From Bacteriovoracaceae bacterium UBA3083 (GTDB lineage Bacteria > Bdellovibrionota > Bacteriovoracia > Bacteriovoracales > Bacteriovoracaceae), in contig DFBJ01000013.1 in assembly GCA_002366565.1 (NCBI GenBank), forward strand, positions 558,001 through 622,000: a stretch of DNA of 64,000 nucleotides, read 5' to 3'. The notes below the pieces were generated by a model that was not told the DNA's origin, searched no databases, and saw only the letters and a program-made list of their open reading frames with translations. Each line of letters opens with the position of its first letter. Positions within the stretch are counted from its first letter, which is position 1. The position numbers were made by a program, and so were the translations under genes. Positions 53,597-62,411 of this stretch are shown piece by piece.

Positions 53597-54034
53597 ATGC
53601 TATCGAGAAAAGAACAAAATAGTCAGGCAATTGCGCTTCCAGAGGAGTGGACTAAAAAGGTCTGTGCCCTTCTTAATGAAGTCTACCAAAGCAACTGTAA
53701 AGCTGAAGAAAAAGTCTTCGAAGTTTACGGATCCACCTACCCTAATGAATTTTTACTTATAGCAACGCTAGTAAATACGGCAGATGAGAGTGTTTCTTCA
53801 GTTAGCTACTTCATTTCTGTAGATCTAGAAGAAAATACAAAACCAGAGAAGTTACTTAATGATTTAGTTGACTCTATTGGTGCATTTTTCGATGTCTACT
53901 TTGCAACAAAAGACTGGGATGACTACCAAGCAGAATGGCTAGAAGCTGAGTTTAAAGGTCATAAATTCTTCTATAAAATTTCAAGAGAGAATATTGCCCT
54001 CCACGTAATGGCGGACAAACTTCTCAATCAATAA
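53597..54034 (+). CDS. Small acidic cytoplasmic protein of unknown function
   Basis: 145 residues, GAGGT ribosome site. Contains two regions of alternating strand pattern (EVYGSTYPNEFLLIATLV; SSVSYFISVDLEEN) and ends in helical ALHVMADKLLNQ. No family recognised. It converges with the GNAT gene one base apart; a hairpin ATGAAGAG/CTCTTCAT at 54046-54078 within the end of that gene may stop transcripts. Confidence 0.5.
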   Translation: MLSRKEQNSQAIALPEEWTKKVCALLNEVYQSNCKAEEKVFEVYGSTYPNEFLLIATLVNTADESVSSVSYFISVDLEENTKPEKLLNDLVDSIGAFFDVYFATKDWDDYQAEWLEAEFKGHKFFYKISRENIALHVMADKLLNQ

Positions 54035-54035
54035 T

Positions 54036-54512
54036 TTATAAATTCATGAAGAGGCGATATTGTTGCGTCTCTTCATTAAAGCTATCTTCAGTAAAACCAA
54101 GACTTTCATAAAGACTTCTAGCTACTCCATTAGCATGGAATACGCATATCACTACCTTCTCAATATCTTTTTCTTTAAGAAGTTCACGCCCCTGCCTCAT
54201 TACTAATCGGCCAAGCCCTCTTCCTCTATACTCAGGATCTAAAAAGATATCAAAACCAAATGCTGTACGAGCATCATAATCTACCTGAACCCAAATATAG
54301 CCAATCTCTTCCCCTTCAAATTCAACAACCCTCCAAAGGTCTTTCTTTGCATTTGTTGTTACAGGGTTCTTCTCATTGTTTTCAATCAAATCAACTTTCA
54401 CTTCTTCAATCTTCTTAGAAGTCGCTAAAGACATCTCTTTTAGAAAATTCTGATATGAAAACTCTCCATATTGCTTAAATTGATCACTTGTCATTTCTTT
54501 TAATAAAATCAC
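54036..54512 (-). CDS. GNAT-family N-acetyltransferase
   Basis: 158 residues. Acetyl-CoA-binding motif A: YRGRGLGRLVMRQG (R-x-x-G-x-G/A), preceded by AFGFDIFLDPE and followed by VARSLYESLGFTE (motif B). N-terminal ~60 residues are a divergent part found in YncA-like members. Substrate not deducible. Confidence 0.87.
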   Translation of the reverse strand: MILLKEMTSDQFKQYGEFSYQNFLKEMSLATSKKIEEVKVDLIENNEKNPVTTNAKKDLWRVVEFEGEEIGYIWVQVDYDARTAFGFDIFLDPEYRGRGLGRLVMRQGRELLKEKDIEKVVICVFHANGVARSLYESLGFTEDSFNEETQQYRLFMNL

Positions 54513-54588
54513 AGTTACTCCTACTTAATTCGACTTAAGTTAATGGTAACACGAAATGTTTTTTATTTTTAATAGAAATTATTTTTTA

Positions 54589-54616
54589 GAAAAAAAAGCC
54601 CCGGAAGAACCGAGGC
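54589..54616 (-). terminator. Rho-independent terminator of the H1-like gene
   Basis: Minus strand GCCTCGG/CCGGGGC (54610-54616 with 54598-54604; one U-G pair), loop TTCTT, then T8. It is 13 nt after the stop. Confidence 0.88.
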
Positions 54617-54629
54617 CATATTTTATTAT

Positions 54630-55580
54630 TTATTCTTCGTTTAGATAATTCTTAGAAGCTGTTCCCTTAGTTTGCTCAAAGGCAATATCTTGATCTTCAG
54701 CATCTTCACCATCATCATTTAAGTCAAAATCAACTTCATCAGCATCAATACCAAGGTCTTTAAGTACTGCGAAGAATGACTTCTCGTCAGTAAGGTCTTC
54801 AAGGATTGATTCTAAATGCTTAAGTGGGTACTTATTTACTAGCTCTTCAATAAATTCCTGAAGTTTCCCCTCTTCTAAAATAGAGTTTCTTCTCTTAATC
54901 TCATTCCAGTTCTTGATGTAGTGAAAACGACAATAACCAAGTGTAGTTACAGGGTTATCACAATTCTTTTCAAGACACTCATCAGTATCATCTGTGAAGA
55001 AACTTAATGATTGAATTGCATCAAAAATTTCATTTAAAGAAAAATCATCGGCCAAAGAAACAATCTCTTCAGTTAATGTATCTCTCGCTTGTAGAAGGTC
55101 TGACTTTGATGACTTCTTAGCTTTTTTAGGTTTTGCTTCAACTACAACTTCTGCGGCCTCAACAACAACTTCTTTATCTTTTTTAGCAGCTGCTACTTTC
55201 GTAGTTTTCTTTTCTGCTTTCTTAGTAGTTTTCTTCGCTACTTTTTTCTCAGCTTTCTTTGTAACTTTTTTAGCTACTTTCTTTTCAGCTTTCTTAGCGA
55301 CTTTCTTTGCAGCTTTTTTCGCTGTTTTCTTAGCTACTTTCTTTGCAGCTTTTTTAGCAGTTTTCTTAGCTGTCTTTTTTGCTGTTTTCTTAGCTACTTT
55401 TTTAGCTGTCTTCTTAGCTACTTTTTTTGCAGTTTTCTTAGCAACTTTCTTCGCTGTTTTCTTAGCTACTTTCTTAGCTGTCTTTTTAGCTGTTTTCTTA
55501 GCTGTCTTTTTTGCTGCTTTCTTTGCTGTTTTCTTAGCAGTTTTTTTAGCAACTTTCTTAGCTGTTTTCTTTTTAGCCAT
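54630..55580 (-). CDS. Histone H1-like Lys/Ala repeat protein with Cys/His motif
   Basis: 316 residues from ATG 55580 (GGAG 9 nt upstream; an upstream start at 55610 is less likely). Residues 1-130 are about 30 four-residue units of the form (T/V/A)AKK, a histone H1/HctB-like DNA-binding tail. A linker rich in Val/Glu follows, then a ~150-residue acidic domain with C-x4-C-x9-C-x2-H (CLEKNC ... GYCRFHY), a pattern seen in phage/HNH-associated zinc knuckles, and an Asp-rich end (DFDLNDDGEDAEDQD). It probably compacts the nucleoid, perhaps stage-dependently; this is an inference. It has its own terminator. Confidence 0.8.
   Translation of the reverse strand: MAKKKTAKKVAKKTAKKTAKKAAKKTAKKTAKKTAKKVAKKTAKKVAKKTAKKVAKKTAKKVAKKTAKKTAKKTAKKAAKKVAKKTAKKAAKKVAKKAEKKVAKKVTKKAEKKVAKKTTKKAEKKTTKVAAAKKDKEVVVEAAEVVVEAKPKKAKKSSKSDLLQARDTLTEEIVSLADDFSLNEIFDAIQSLSFFTDDTDECLEKNCDNPVTTLGYCRFHYIKNWNEIKRRNSILEEGKLQEFIEELVNKYPLKHLESILEDLTDEKSFFAVLKDLGIDADEVDFDLNDDGEDAEDQDIAFEQTKGTASKNYLNEE
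55190..55570 (-). repeat. Tandem 12-bp coding repeats encoding (T/V/A)AKK
   Basis: About 30 near-identical 12-bp units in the H1-like gene. The codons alternate between synonymous forms, so it is a degenerate rather than perfect repeat, but such arrays often vary in copy number between strains. Confidence 0.8.
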
Positions 55581-55623
55581 TCCAATATTCTCCAAGATCT
55601 TTTTTAGCAAAGTAGACTTCCTA

Positions 55624-55656
55624 TAAAAAAAGATTAGCCCCGTTTTACACAGGGCT
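55624..55656 (-). terminator. Rho-independent terminator of the hbd-crt-bcd operon
   Basis: Minus strand AGCCCTG/CGGGGCT (55650-55656 with 55636-55642; one U-G pair), loop TGTAAAA, then AATCTTTTTTTAT. Confidence 0.82.
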
Positions 55657-55714
55657 TCATTTTTATAATACTATAAGTCTTATTCGTATCATTATTGATA
55701 ATATTCAGCAAGAT

Positions 55715-56854
55715 TTACTTAAAATCTTTAAGCTCGTTAGCTGCAATAACAACTCTTTGAATCTCACTAGTACCTTCATAGATCTCCGTAATTTTAGCAT
55801 CTCGGAAGAATCTCTCTACAGGATATTCTTTCGTATAGCCGTTACCACCGCAAACCTGGATAGCTTTAGTCGTGATCCACATTGCAGCTTCAGCAGCAAA
55901 AAGTTTAGCTTGAGCAGATTGAAGAGAATATTCTTCTTTATTATCTTTTCTTCTTGATGCTTCCCAAATAAGCAGACGCGAAGCAGCAATCTTTGTACTC
56001 ATATCAGCAAGCATAAACTGAATTGCTTGTAGAGCATGAAGAGGTTTTCCAAACTGAACTCTTTCGTTCGAATACTTCTTAGCATAATCAAAAGCTGCTT
56101 GAGATATACCAAGGGCCTGAGATGCTATTCCAATTCTTCCACCATCAAGAGTGTTCATTGCAATTCCAAAACCTTTTTCAATTGTTCCAAGTAGGTTCTC
56201 TTTTGGAACTCTTACTTTATCAAATGCAATCTGGGCCGTAGAAGATCCTTTGATCCCTAACTTATCTTCACATTTCATCACTTCGTAACCAGTTGAGTCT
56301 GTTTCAACGATAAACGCTGATATACCTTTATAGTTATCAGTCTTAGTTGTCTTAGCAAAAACGACAGCAATGTTGGCCTCTTTACCGTTCGTAATGAAGT
56401 TCTTAGTCCCAGTTATTTCGTAGTAGTCACCCTTATCTTCAGCAAAAGTAGTTAATGAACCAGCATCTGTTCCTGCATTTGGCTCACTTAAACAAAAGCA
56501 ACCAATATGCTCACCAGTGGCAAGCTTAGGAAGATACTTCTTTTTCTGCTCTTCATTTCCAAAATTAAGGATAGGATAAACACATAATGATGTGTGTGCA
56601 GAAACTAAAACACCTGTAGAAGCACATGCTCTAGAGATCTCTTCAACAATTATAGAATAAGCAGTGTAGTCCATACCTGCTCCACCATACTCCTCAGGAA
56701 CATAAGAACCTAAAAAACCATTCTCACCTAATTGCTTAACAATTGATTCTGGTATTTTTTCATTCTTATCAATACTTGCCGCAAGTGGTGCAACTTCAGT
56801 ATCAGCAAACTTTGAAACCATATCTCTGATTTCTTGATAATCATTTAACATCAT
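55715..56854 (-). CDS. bcd: Short-chain (butyryl-CoA type) acyl-CoA dehydrogenase
   Basis: 379 residues. CLSEPNAGTDAGSL, FITNGKEANI, LDGGRIGIASQALGISQ, YTKEYPVERFFRD and catalytic Glu in IYEGTSEIQ, all as in butyryl-CoA dehydrogenases. Third gene of hbd-crt-bcd, 10 nt after crt. Electron acceptor (ETF) genes are not in the window. It could also serve other short acyl-CoAs. Confidence 0.88.
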   Translation of the reverse strand: MMLNDYQEIRDMVSKFADTEVAPLAASIDKNEKIPESIVKQLGENGFLGSYVPEEYGGAGMDYTAYSIIVEEISRACASTGVLVSAHTSLCVYPILNFGNEEQKKKYLPKLATGEHIGCFCLSEPNAGTDAGSLTTFAEDKGDYYEITGTKNFITNGKEANIAVVFAKTTKTDNYKGISAFIVETDSTGYEVMKCEDKLGIKGSSTAQIAFDKVRVPKENLLGTIEKGFGIAMNTLDGGRIGIASQALGISQAAFDYAKKYSNERVQFGKPLHALQAIQFMLADMSTKIAASRLLIWEASRRKDNKEEYSLQSAQAKLFAAEAAMWITTKAIQVCGGNGYTKEYPVERFFRDAKITEIYEGTSEIQRVVIAANELKDFK

Positions 56855-56864
56855 ATATATTCCC

Positions 56865-57668
56865 CTATTTACCTGTAAAAACTGGTTTTCTCTTTTCTAC
56901 GAACGCTGCTGTTCCCTCTTTCATATCTTGAGAGTTGAAAATTGCGCCAAATGCTTTTGCTTCAACATTTAGACCTTCACTAACAACTAAGTCGTTACCT
57001 TCGTTCATAACTCTCTTTGCTTCATGAATTGCAAGAGGAGAATTTCTCATCATTTTTGAAAGATAAGTTGTAGCACCTTCGATCATCTCTTCTTTAGTTT
57101 CAAATACTGAAACAACTAGGCCAATCTCTTTAGCTTCTTCCACTCCGACATTGCGACCAGAATAAGTAATCTCTTTTGCTCTGTTTCTTCCAACTAGTTT
57201 TGATAACCTTTGAGTTCCACCAAAACCAGGAATAAGGCCAAGCTTAACTTCTGGTTGTCCAAATACAGCAGTCTTTGTAGCAAAGATAAAGTCACAACTC
57301 ATTGCCATTTCACATCCACCGCCAAGAGCATATCCGTTCACACATGCAATAACAGGAATATTAAGTGATTCAAAAAGAAGAGTGTTATCTTGACCTAATC
57401 TAGCAAAAGTTTCTGCTTGATCAGCTGTCATTGTAGTCATTCCCTTTATATCGGCACCAGCAATAAAGGCCTTATCTTCAGCACCAGTGAGGATCATCCC
57501 CTTGGCAATCGAAAAGTCTTTATTTTCTTCTTTAAATTCTCTTAAAAGAGAGTTCAACTCAGAGTGAACTTGCTCACTTAAAGCATTTAAAGCTTTAGGT
57601 CTATTAACTGTTATTGTTGCGATATTGTTTTCAACTTCAAATAGAAGTGTTTCGTAATTAGTATTCAT
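56865..57668 (-). CDS. crt: Enoyl-CoA hydratase / crotonase
   Basis: 267 residues from ATG 57668, which overlaps the end of hbd by 11 nt and has AAAGG 5 nt upstream. Crotonase motifs: oxyanion hole GAEDKAFIAGADIKGM and NGYALGGGCEMAMSCDF, catalytic Glu pair in FGQPEVKLGLIPGFGGTQRL. It hydrates crotonyl-CoA to 3-hydroxybutyryl-CoA. Confidence 0.9.
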   Translation of the reverse strand: MNTNYETLLFEVENNIATITVNRPKALNALSEQVHSELNSLLREFKEENKDFSIAKGMILTGAEDKAFIAGADIKGMTTMTADQAETFARLGQDNTLLFESLNIPVIACVNGYALGGGCEMAMSCDFIFATKTAVFGQPEVKLGLIPGFGGTQRLSKLVGRNRAKEITYSGRNVGVEEAKEIGLVVSVFETKEEMIEGATTYLSKMMRNSPLAIHEAKRVMNEGNDLVVSEGLNVEAKAFGAIFNSQDMKEGTAAFVEKRKPVFTGK

Positions 57669-58509
57669 AAACACCTTTTCCTACTTTTCTACCAAATCTA
57701 CCAGCTGTTACATACTTCTTAAGGAGTGGACATGGTCTATACTTAGTATCTCCAAGTCCTTCATGAAGAACTTCCATGATAGCTAGACAAGTATCAAGAC
57801 CTATAAAGTCAGCTAACTCAAATGGACCCATAGGTTGGTTACAACCTAACTTCATTGCATTATCGATACCTTTTGCATCTGCAACACCTTCAAATAATGT
57901 GTAGAAAGCTTCGTTAATCATTGGCATTAAAATTCTGTTTACTGCAAAACCAGCAACATCATCTGCACGAACAACAGTTTTTCCCATCTTCTCAGCTACG
58001 GCTTCTACCGTATTGATTGTTTCCTTACTAGTTTCTAGACCAGTAATTGTCTCAACTAGCTTCATAACTGGAACAGGATTCATAAAATGCATCCCTGCAA
58101 CAGCTTCAGGCCTCTTTGTAACTGCAGCAATTTCAGTAATTGATATAGAAGAAGTATTGGTTGCTAGGATTGCACCATCTTTAGCTACTTCATCTAATTG
58201 CTTAAAGATTTCAAATTTAATTTTCTTATTTTCAGTTGCCGCTTCGATAAGTAAGTCACAGTCTTTAAGAGCGCTCATATCTGTTACACCAGTTAATCTA
58301 GATTCAACTTCAGATACGAATGATTTATCCCACTTACCTTTTTCAACACCTCTATTTAATTGCTTAGTAATAAAGTCCATTCCAAACTTTAGACCTTCTT
58401 CAGAGATATCAAATACAAGTACATTGAAGTTAGTCATTGCTGCAACTTGAGCAATTCCTCTTCCCATTTGACCAGCGCCAACGACACCAATAGTTTTTAT
58501 TTCAGTCAT
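57658..58509 (-). CDS. hbd: 3-hydroxybutyryl-CoA dehydrogenase
   Basis: 283 residues. NAD-binding GVVGAGQMGRGIAQVAA, catalytic His in GMHFMNPVPVMKLVE, NRILMPMINEAF, and the C-terminal GRFGRKVGKGVYEY. It oxidises 3-hydroxybutyryl-CoA to acetoacetyl-CoA. First gene of hbd-crt-bcd; with the thiolase at 51953 it forms a complete C4 cycle. Confidence 0.93.
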   Translation of the reverse strand: MTEIKTIGVVGAGQMGRGIAQVAAMTNFNVLVFDISEEGLKFGMDFITKQLNRGVEKGKWDKSFVSEVESRLTGVTDMSALKDCDLLIEAATENKKIKFEIFKQLDEVAKDGAILATNTSSISITEIAAVTKRPEAVAGMHFMNPVPVMKLVETITGLETSKETINTVEAVAEKMGKTVVRADDVAGFAVNRILMPMINEAFYTLFEGVADAKGIDNAMKLGCNQPMGPFELADFIGLDTCLAIMEVLHEGLGDTKYRPCPLLKKYVTAGRFGRKVGKGVYEY

Positions 58510-58755
58510 AAAGAATCCTTTGTGGTAAATAAGTGATGAAAAATCCAGACGATCATACGCCCTTTACCACCATTTCACAAATTCATAACCCTTTGATAAT
58601 CTATTTAAGTGGCTGTAATTCATGATATTTCTTTCAACTATTATAAATAAGGCCAATTTTCACTTGCCATAGAACTCCAGATGATCTAAAAAGTATATTC
58701 GAGACAGAAATTTAATGATGTGCATTAAGTAATATAGTTAACGTAGGAGTGACTT

Positions 58756-59016
58756 GTGGCAAACCACAAATCTGCGAAAAAAAGAGCAAGACAAACAATC
58801 GTAAGAACAGCAAGAAACGTTGAGAGAAAATCAGCGACTAAAAATGTTGTAAAAGCTATCCGTACAGCTATTGAAGCTAAGGATAAGGAAACTGCATCTA
58901 GTCTTCTAGTTAAGACTCAGAAGTTATTAGCAAGACTTGCTAAGCACGGAGTTATCAAAGATAACGCTGCTGCAAGAAAGACTTCTAGACTTGCATCTCA
59001 AATTAATAAACTTTAA
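58756..59016 (+). CDS. rpsT: Ribosomal protein bS20
   Basis: 86 residues: ANHKSAKKRARQTIVR at the start and HGVIKDNAAARKTSRLASQ at the end are standard bS20. Start GTG 58756 with AGGAG 7 nt upstream, similar to the UUG start of E. coli rpsT where start codon choice limits expression. Monocistronic with its own terminator. TTGATA (58594) lies upstream, but a good -10 is not clear. Confidence 0.96.
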   Translation: MANHKSAKKRARQTIVRTARNVERKSATKNVVKAIRTAIEAKDKETASSLLVKTQKLLARLAKHGVIKDNAAARKTSRLASQINKL

Positions 59017-59041
59017 TATTTGAAATATTATAGAAAATAAA

Positions 59042-59067
59042 AAGGAGCCTATTTAGGTTCCTTTTTT
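59042..59067 (+). terminator. Rho-independent terminator of rpsT
   Basis: AAGGAGCCT/AGGTTCCTT (59042-59050 with 59055-59063, one G-U pair), loop ATTT, then a T run. Flanking A run makes it potentially bidirectional, also serving holA. Confidence 0.85.
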
Positions 59068-59108
59068 AGTTTTTATAATAAATTTTAATACTTAAAGATT
59101 TATTAGTT

Positions 59109-60065
59109 CTAGAAAGAAGATAAGTATTCTAGCCTTAATCTATTTTTTAATAATGGGCTTTTTGATTTAGCTTCGACTTCAAGTTCTCCAAAAATTCTTG
59201 ATTCTCTTTGAAGTTCATCTGCTGTCCATGCTTTAGCGTGCGACTGAATCTCTCTATCATATTTACTAAGCCTACTCTTACCTTCGCAGTAGCTCGTATC
59301 TAACATTTTAAATAAATGTCCCTGCATAAATGTAAAAAGAGATCTTAATTGTTCGAAGTCTATATCTTTAGAACTAATCATACCAAAGAAGTGGGACCTC
59401 TTCTTAGTTCCAAATAGGTTTGCTAATTGAAAGTGATCTAGCTTACTTGGACGAATAAGTTTCTGAACATATTCTAATTTTGTATTTGTTCCACCAGGAA
59501 AGTAAAGACTTATAAGATTCGCGGCTTGAAAGAACTCATAACTAGAGTTTTCAACTGAAGCGAGTAAATAATTCTTCACATTCATAGGAAGAGACAATTG
59601 AAAGTGATTACAAATAAATTCCAAGTGCTGTAGGCCTTCCCAAAATCTAGGGGCCTCTATTTTAATGAACTCAGCTTCCACCTTCTTTGAAAGTTGATCA
59701 AAGTTTTTAGAAGGTTTAGAGAATGAAAATATAAGAAATTGGTCAGCTACAGATAAAGGGTTTTCCTCAAGCCATTTCTTAGTCTTTAGAGGAAGGTTCT
59801 GGGACTCAATAACAAGATAGCTTTCATTATTTCCAAATAAAGATATTGTTTTAAACTTATCTTCTATCCAGTCTGGAGTAACTTCAGCAGCATTGATTTT
59901 AAAGAAGTTGCCATTATCAACAAGTTTCTTTGGCATCAATTCTAGAATAATATGTGAGATGAATTCATCGCAAAACTGAAAGAAGTAAACGCCTGGCCTA
60001 CTTGGATTAACAGTTTCCTGATTAGCTTTAAGAAAATCCCATGGATACCATTTGCTAGAAGGCAT
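59109..60065 (-). CDS. holA: DNA polymerase III delta subunit-like protein
   Basis: 318 residues, near the usual 330-345. Three-domain layout recalls delta: YFFQFCDEFISHIIL at the start, VIESQNLPLKTKKWLEEN, and C-terminal helical region with RSLFTFMQGHLFKMLD and SRLSKYDREIQSHAKAW. Similarity is weak by eye; the call leans on its overlap with lptE, a classic lptE-holA neighbourhood. Delta opens the sliding clamp in the clamp loader. Confidence 0.72.
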   Translation of the reverse strand: MPSSKWYPWDFLKANQETVNPSRPGVYFFQFCDEFISHIILELMPKKLVDNGNFFKINAAEVTPDWIEDKFKTISLFGNNESYLVIESQNLPLKTKKWLEENPLSVADQFLIFSFSKPSKNFDQLSKKVEAEFIKIEAPRFWEGLQHLEFICNHFQLSLPMNVKNYLLASVENSSYEFFQAANLISLYFPGGTNTKLEYVQKLIRPSKLDHFQLANLFGTKKRSHFFGMISSKDIDFEQLRSLFTFMQGHLFKMLDTSYCEGKSRLSKYDREIQSHAKAWTADELQRESRIFGELEVEAKSKSPLLKNRLRLEYLSSF

Positions 60066-60690
60066 TTAAAACTTCCTCCCTAAATGTACTTCCTGCAGAA
60101 ACAGCAAGAGACTCTACGGCCTTATTTAGGATCTCTCTATTTTGAACTGAGTTTACTGAGTCTAATCCACTTGTTGTACTCAAATACCGTGAGTAACTTG
60201 AGCTTAATGGAATAGACTTAGAGAAAACGACCTTAGGATGCTTATCTATATAAGGAAGAAAGTCTTTATTCATTAGACTTAGGTCAACCTCAGTAGGCTT
60301 TTTTATTAATATTATAGTTAAACTTAATGAGAATGATGTTTGATTAGGGGCATAGAAGTCCCTTCTGCCAGGAGTATCTTCAATGAGAGTCGTCCCAGTG
60401 GTTTGGAGAAAATCATTTCTTCTATCACTTGAAGAGATTATTCCTATTAGTGTTGCATCGGCCTTTTGCGAGTTTCCACTATAAATTTTTAATGTTGTAT
60501 TTTGAGAGAGTACAGAGCTGATATTTTCAGTCATTGGCGTACTTGCATTTGAAATTAACGACTTATTTAAGAAGTTTGGAATTGCCACCGACTTTACACC
60601 ATATGAAGCAAATGGGTTATTTTGGTAACGAAACTGATACCCTGCACAAGAAGATAAGAAAATGAATGCTAGGATTGAGATAATCTTCAT
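60055..60690 (-). CDS. lptE: LPS-assembly lipoprotein LptE
   Basis: 211 residues. Lipobox LSSCAGYQF with the C-G-Y-x-F/L pattern common to LptE, then SVAIPNFLNKSL (family VaIp.F.N.t). It plugs the LptD barrel in the outer membrane. The C-terminal end overlaps holA by 11 nt. Confidence 0.85.
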   Translation of the reverse strand: MKIISILAFIFLSSCAGYQFRYQNNPFASYGVKSVAIPNFLNKSLISNASTPMTENISSVLSQNTTLKIYSGNSQKADATLIGIISSSDRRNDFLQTTGTTLIEDTPGRRDFYAPNQTSFSLSLTIILIKKPTEVDLSLMNKDFLPYIDKHPKVVFSKSIPLSSSYSRYLSTTSGLDSVNSVQNREILNKAVESLAVSAGSTFREEVLNAF

Positions 60691-60739
60691 AAATATTTGA
60701 TCTACCGTTTATATTTACTCTTAAATCAATCTACCACCT

Positions 60740-61321
60740 ATGATCACGGTTGCCAATTCTACACATTTGGTAGAATGTGACGATGTGAAGAAAAAGAGTC
60801 AATTTACGAGTTTAAAAAGCCTACTTGAAACAAATGCATCAGGTAGCGTCAGAGCATCAAAGGCAAAGTACTTTGGACAAGATACTTTTGACTTTTTTTC
60901 ACTTATTGAAACCTGGCCAACTATTGTTGGAGATAAATTAGGTAAGTTTACAATCCCACTAAAGAACCATAATGGTAACCTTACAGTATTAACTAATCAC
61001 TCTGCCTTTTCACAACAACTAGGGTTTCTAGAAGAAGAAATCAAAAAAAAGATCATTAAAAAATTTCCTTCACTAAAAGGAAAAATTAATAGGATTTACT
61101 TCAATTACAATTCTGAGCATTTTAACACTCAGGTCACTTTGTCTAATAAGATTTTAAAGAAAGACAAACAAGATGTAGAGAAAGAGAAAGTAATCTTTCA
61201 TAAGTTCTCCCCAGTCTATAAACAACTGAAACATGAAGCTGATGAGCTTTTATCTGATATAGAAGATAAAGAAGTTAAAGAGATTCTAAGTTCAATCTAT
61301 ATTCAAACGAAATCGAAATAA
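60740..61321 (+). CDS. DciA-like (DUF721) protein
   Basis: 193 residues. The middle holds the DUF721 pattern: FFSLIETWPTIVGDKLGKFTIP and LTVLTNHSAFSQQLGFLEEEIKKKI. DciA proteins load or activate the replicative helicase in bacteria that lack DnaC. ATG 60740 lacks a ribosome site; GTG 60785 is an in-frame alternative. It overlaps the convergent methyltransferase by 30 nt. Confidence 0.75.
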   Translation: MITVANSTHLVECDDVKKKSQFTSLKSLLETNASGSVRASKAKYFGQDTFDFFSLIETWPTIVGDKLGKFTIPLKNHNGNLTVLTNHSAFSQQLGFLEEEIKKKIIKKFPSLKGKINRIYFNYNSEHFNTQVTLSNKILKKDKQDVEKEKVIFHKFSPVYKQLKHEADELLSDIEDKEVKEILSSIYIQTKSK

Positions 61322-61864
61322 ACCAACGCCCTGATAATTACCTAGCCTAATGATTCTATGATCTAGCTTTTCTAAATCATCACAGTGACATATATAGGCA
61401 GAGCCTTCTGCAGATAAAATATTCTCCACCTTCTTTAGTATATCCACTAAGCTAAAATTTATAATAAATCTACAAAGATTACGATTTTCATTAAGGCCTA
61501 ATCTAGATTTTCCAGTATCGAAATATGGAGGGTTTAGTAAAACAACATCATATCTTTCGTTAGTTTCAAAAGTACGAAAATCTTGAATGAATATATTGTA
61601 ACTACAATTTAATTTCTTAGAATTTTCTTCTAAGTGAGACCTGAAGTCTTCTTGTAGCTCTACGAATGTAATATGTTTTAAAGCTTGATGTTTATTTTCA
61701 AACTCTACACCTATGACACCACTCCCAGCAAATAGTTCTAAAACCTTTAGTGAACTATTAGCTTCTTCGCACTTTGCAGCGATATCAGCCAGTTCAATAC
61801 TATCTCGAGAAAATTTATAAAAGTTAGGCTGAGAGTAGTTTAAGATGCTCTTTGACTTCTTCAA
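61292..61864 (-). CDS. TrmN6-like tRNA (adenine-N6) methyltransferase
   Basis: 190 residues, a compact class I SAM methyltransferase: SAM site LELFAGSGVIGVEF, FVELQEDFRSHLEENS, and the N6-adenine motif NPPYF. It matches the TrmN6/YfiC group that methylates A37 of tRNA1Val. Start is TTG 61864 with AAGGA 7 nt upstream; it overlaps the tsaC-like gene by 41 nt, strong coupling. Confidence 0.82.
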   Translation of the reverse strand: MKKSKSILNYSQPNFYKFSRDSIELADIAAKCEEANSSLKVLELFAGSGVIGVEFENKHQALKHITFVELQEDFRSHLEENSKKLNCSYNIFIQDFRTFETNERYDVVLLNPPYFDTGKSRLGLNENRNLCRFIINFSLVDILKKVENILSAEGSAYICHCDDLEKLDHRIIRLGNYQGVGLFRFRLNID

Positions 61865-62411
61865 TATATTTTCCTTCTCGAACTATTTTAATTTCAGAAA
61901 TTCCATAAAGAACAATTGTAGAAGATCTTCCAGAGCAAACTGTTTCTACATCATCACAAAAGTATTCATCGCTCATATTGATATTGAAAAAATCTTTAGC
62001 ATCTGAAAAGTTTACGATTGGCTCTTGCCCTGTAATATTTAAACTTGTTGAAGTGATTGGTCCGTTAACTTCCTTATATATTGGTGATAGCTCACTACTA
62101 TTTTGACAACGAATTGAGATGAATTCACTGCCCTGACAAATCCACTTTGGTAGCTCAACTTTTGCCCAAGACTTTGGTAGACCGATTGTTGATTCAAGTA
62201 AGAAATATTCTTTTAACCACTTCTCACTAAACTCTTTAGGAAGGTTTATTAAAGAAGTAATCATTTCATAATCTTTAAATACAATACTAAGTGGCTTTTT
62301 GGAGTCATGTCCCTTTATTTTAGCAATTTTTCGGTAACACTCTTCTGAAAAAATATCTCCACCAATTCCCCACACTGTATCTGTAGGATAAACATATAAT
62401 TTAGCATTCAT
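61824..62411 (-). CDS. Sua5/YrdC/YciO-family protein (TsaC-like)
   Basis: 195 residues from ATG 62411. YPTDTVWGIGGDIFSEE, KIKGHDSKKPLSIVF (K-R/K-x-x-x-K-P), STIGLPKSW, and GPITSTSLNITGQEP (T-S-A-N position). This is the threonylcarbamoyl-AMP synthase fold for tRNA t6A; TsaC versus YciO paralogue cannot be decided. ATGA overlap with the upstream gene. Confidence 0.82.
   Translation of the reverse strand: MNAKLYVYPTDTVWGIGGDIFSEECYRKIAKIKGHDSKKPLSIVFKDYEMITSLINLPKEFSEKWLKEYFLLESTIGLPKSWAKVELPKWICQGSEFISIRCQNSSELSPIYKEVNGPITSTSLNITGQEPIVNFSDAKDFFNINMSDEYFCDDVETVCSGRSSTIVLYGISEIKIVREGKYIEEVKEHLKLLSA

Noticed and set aside
55190..55570. CRISPR-like or satellite array
   Set aside because: The repeats are 12-bp units without spacers and encode Lys/Ala in one continuous reading frame.
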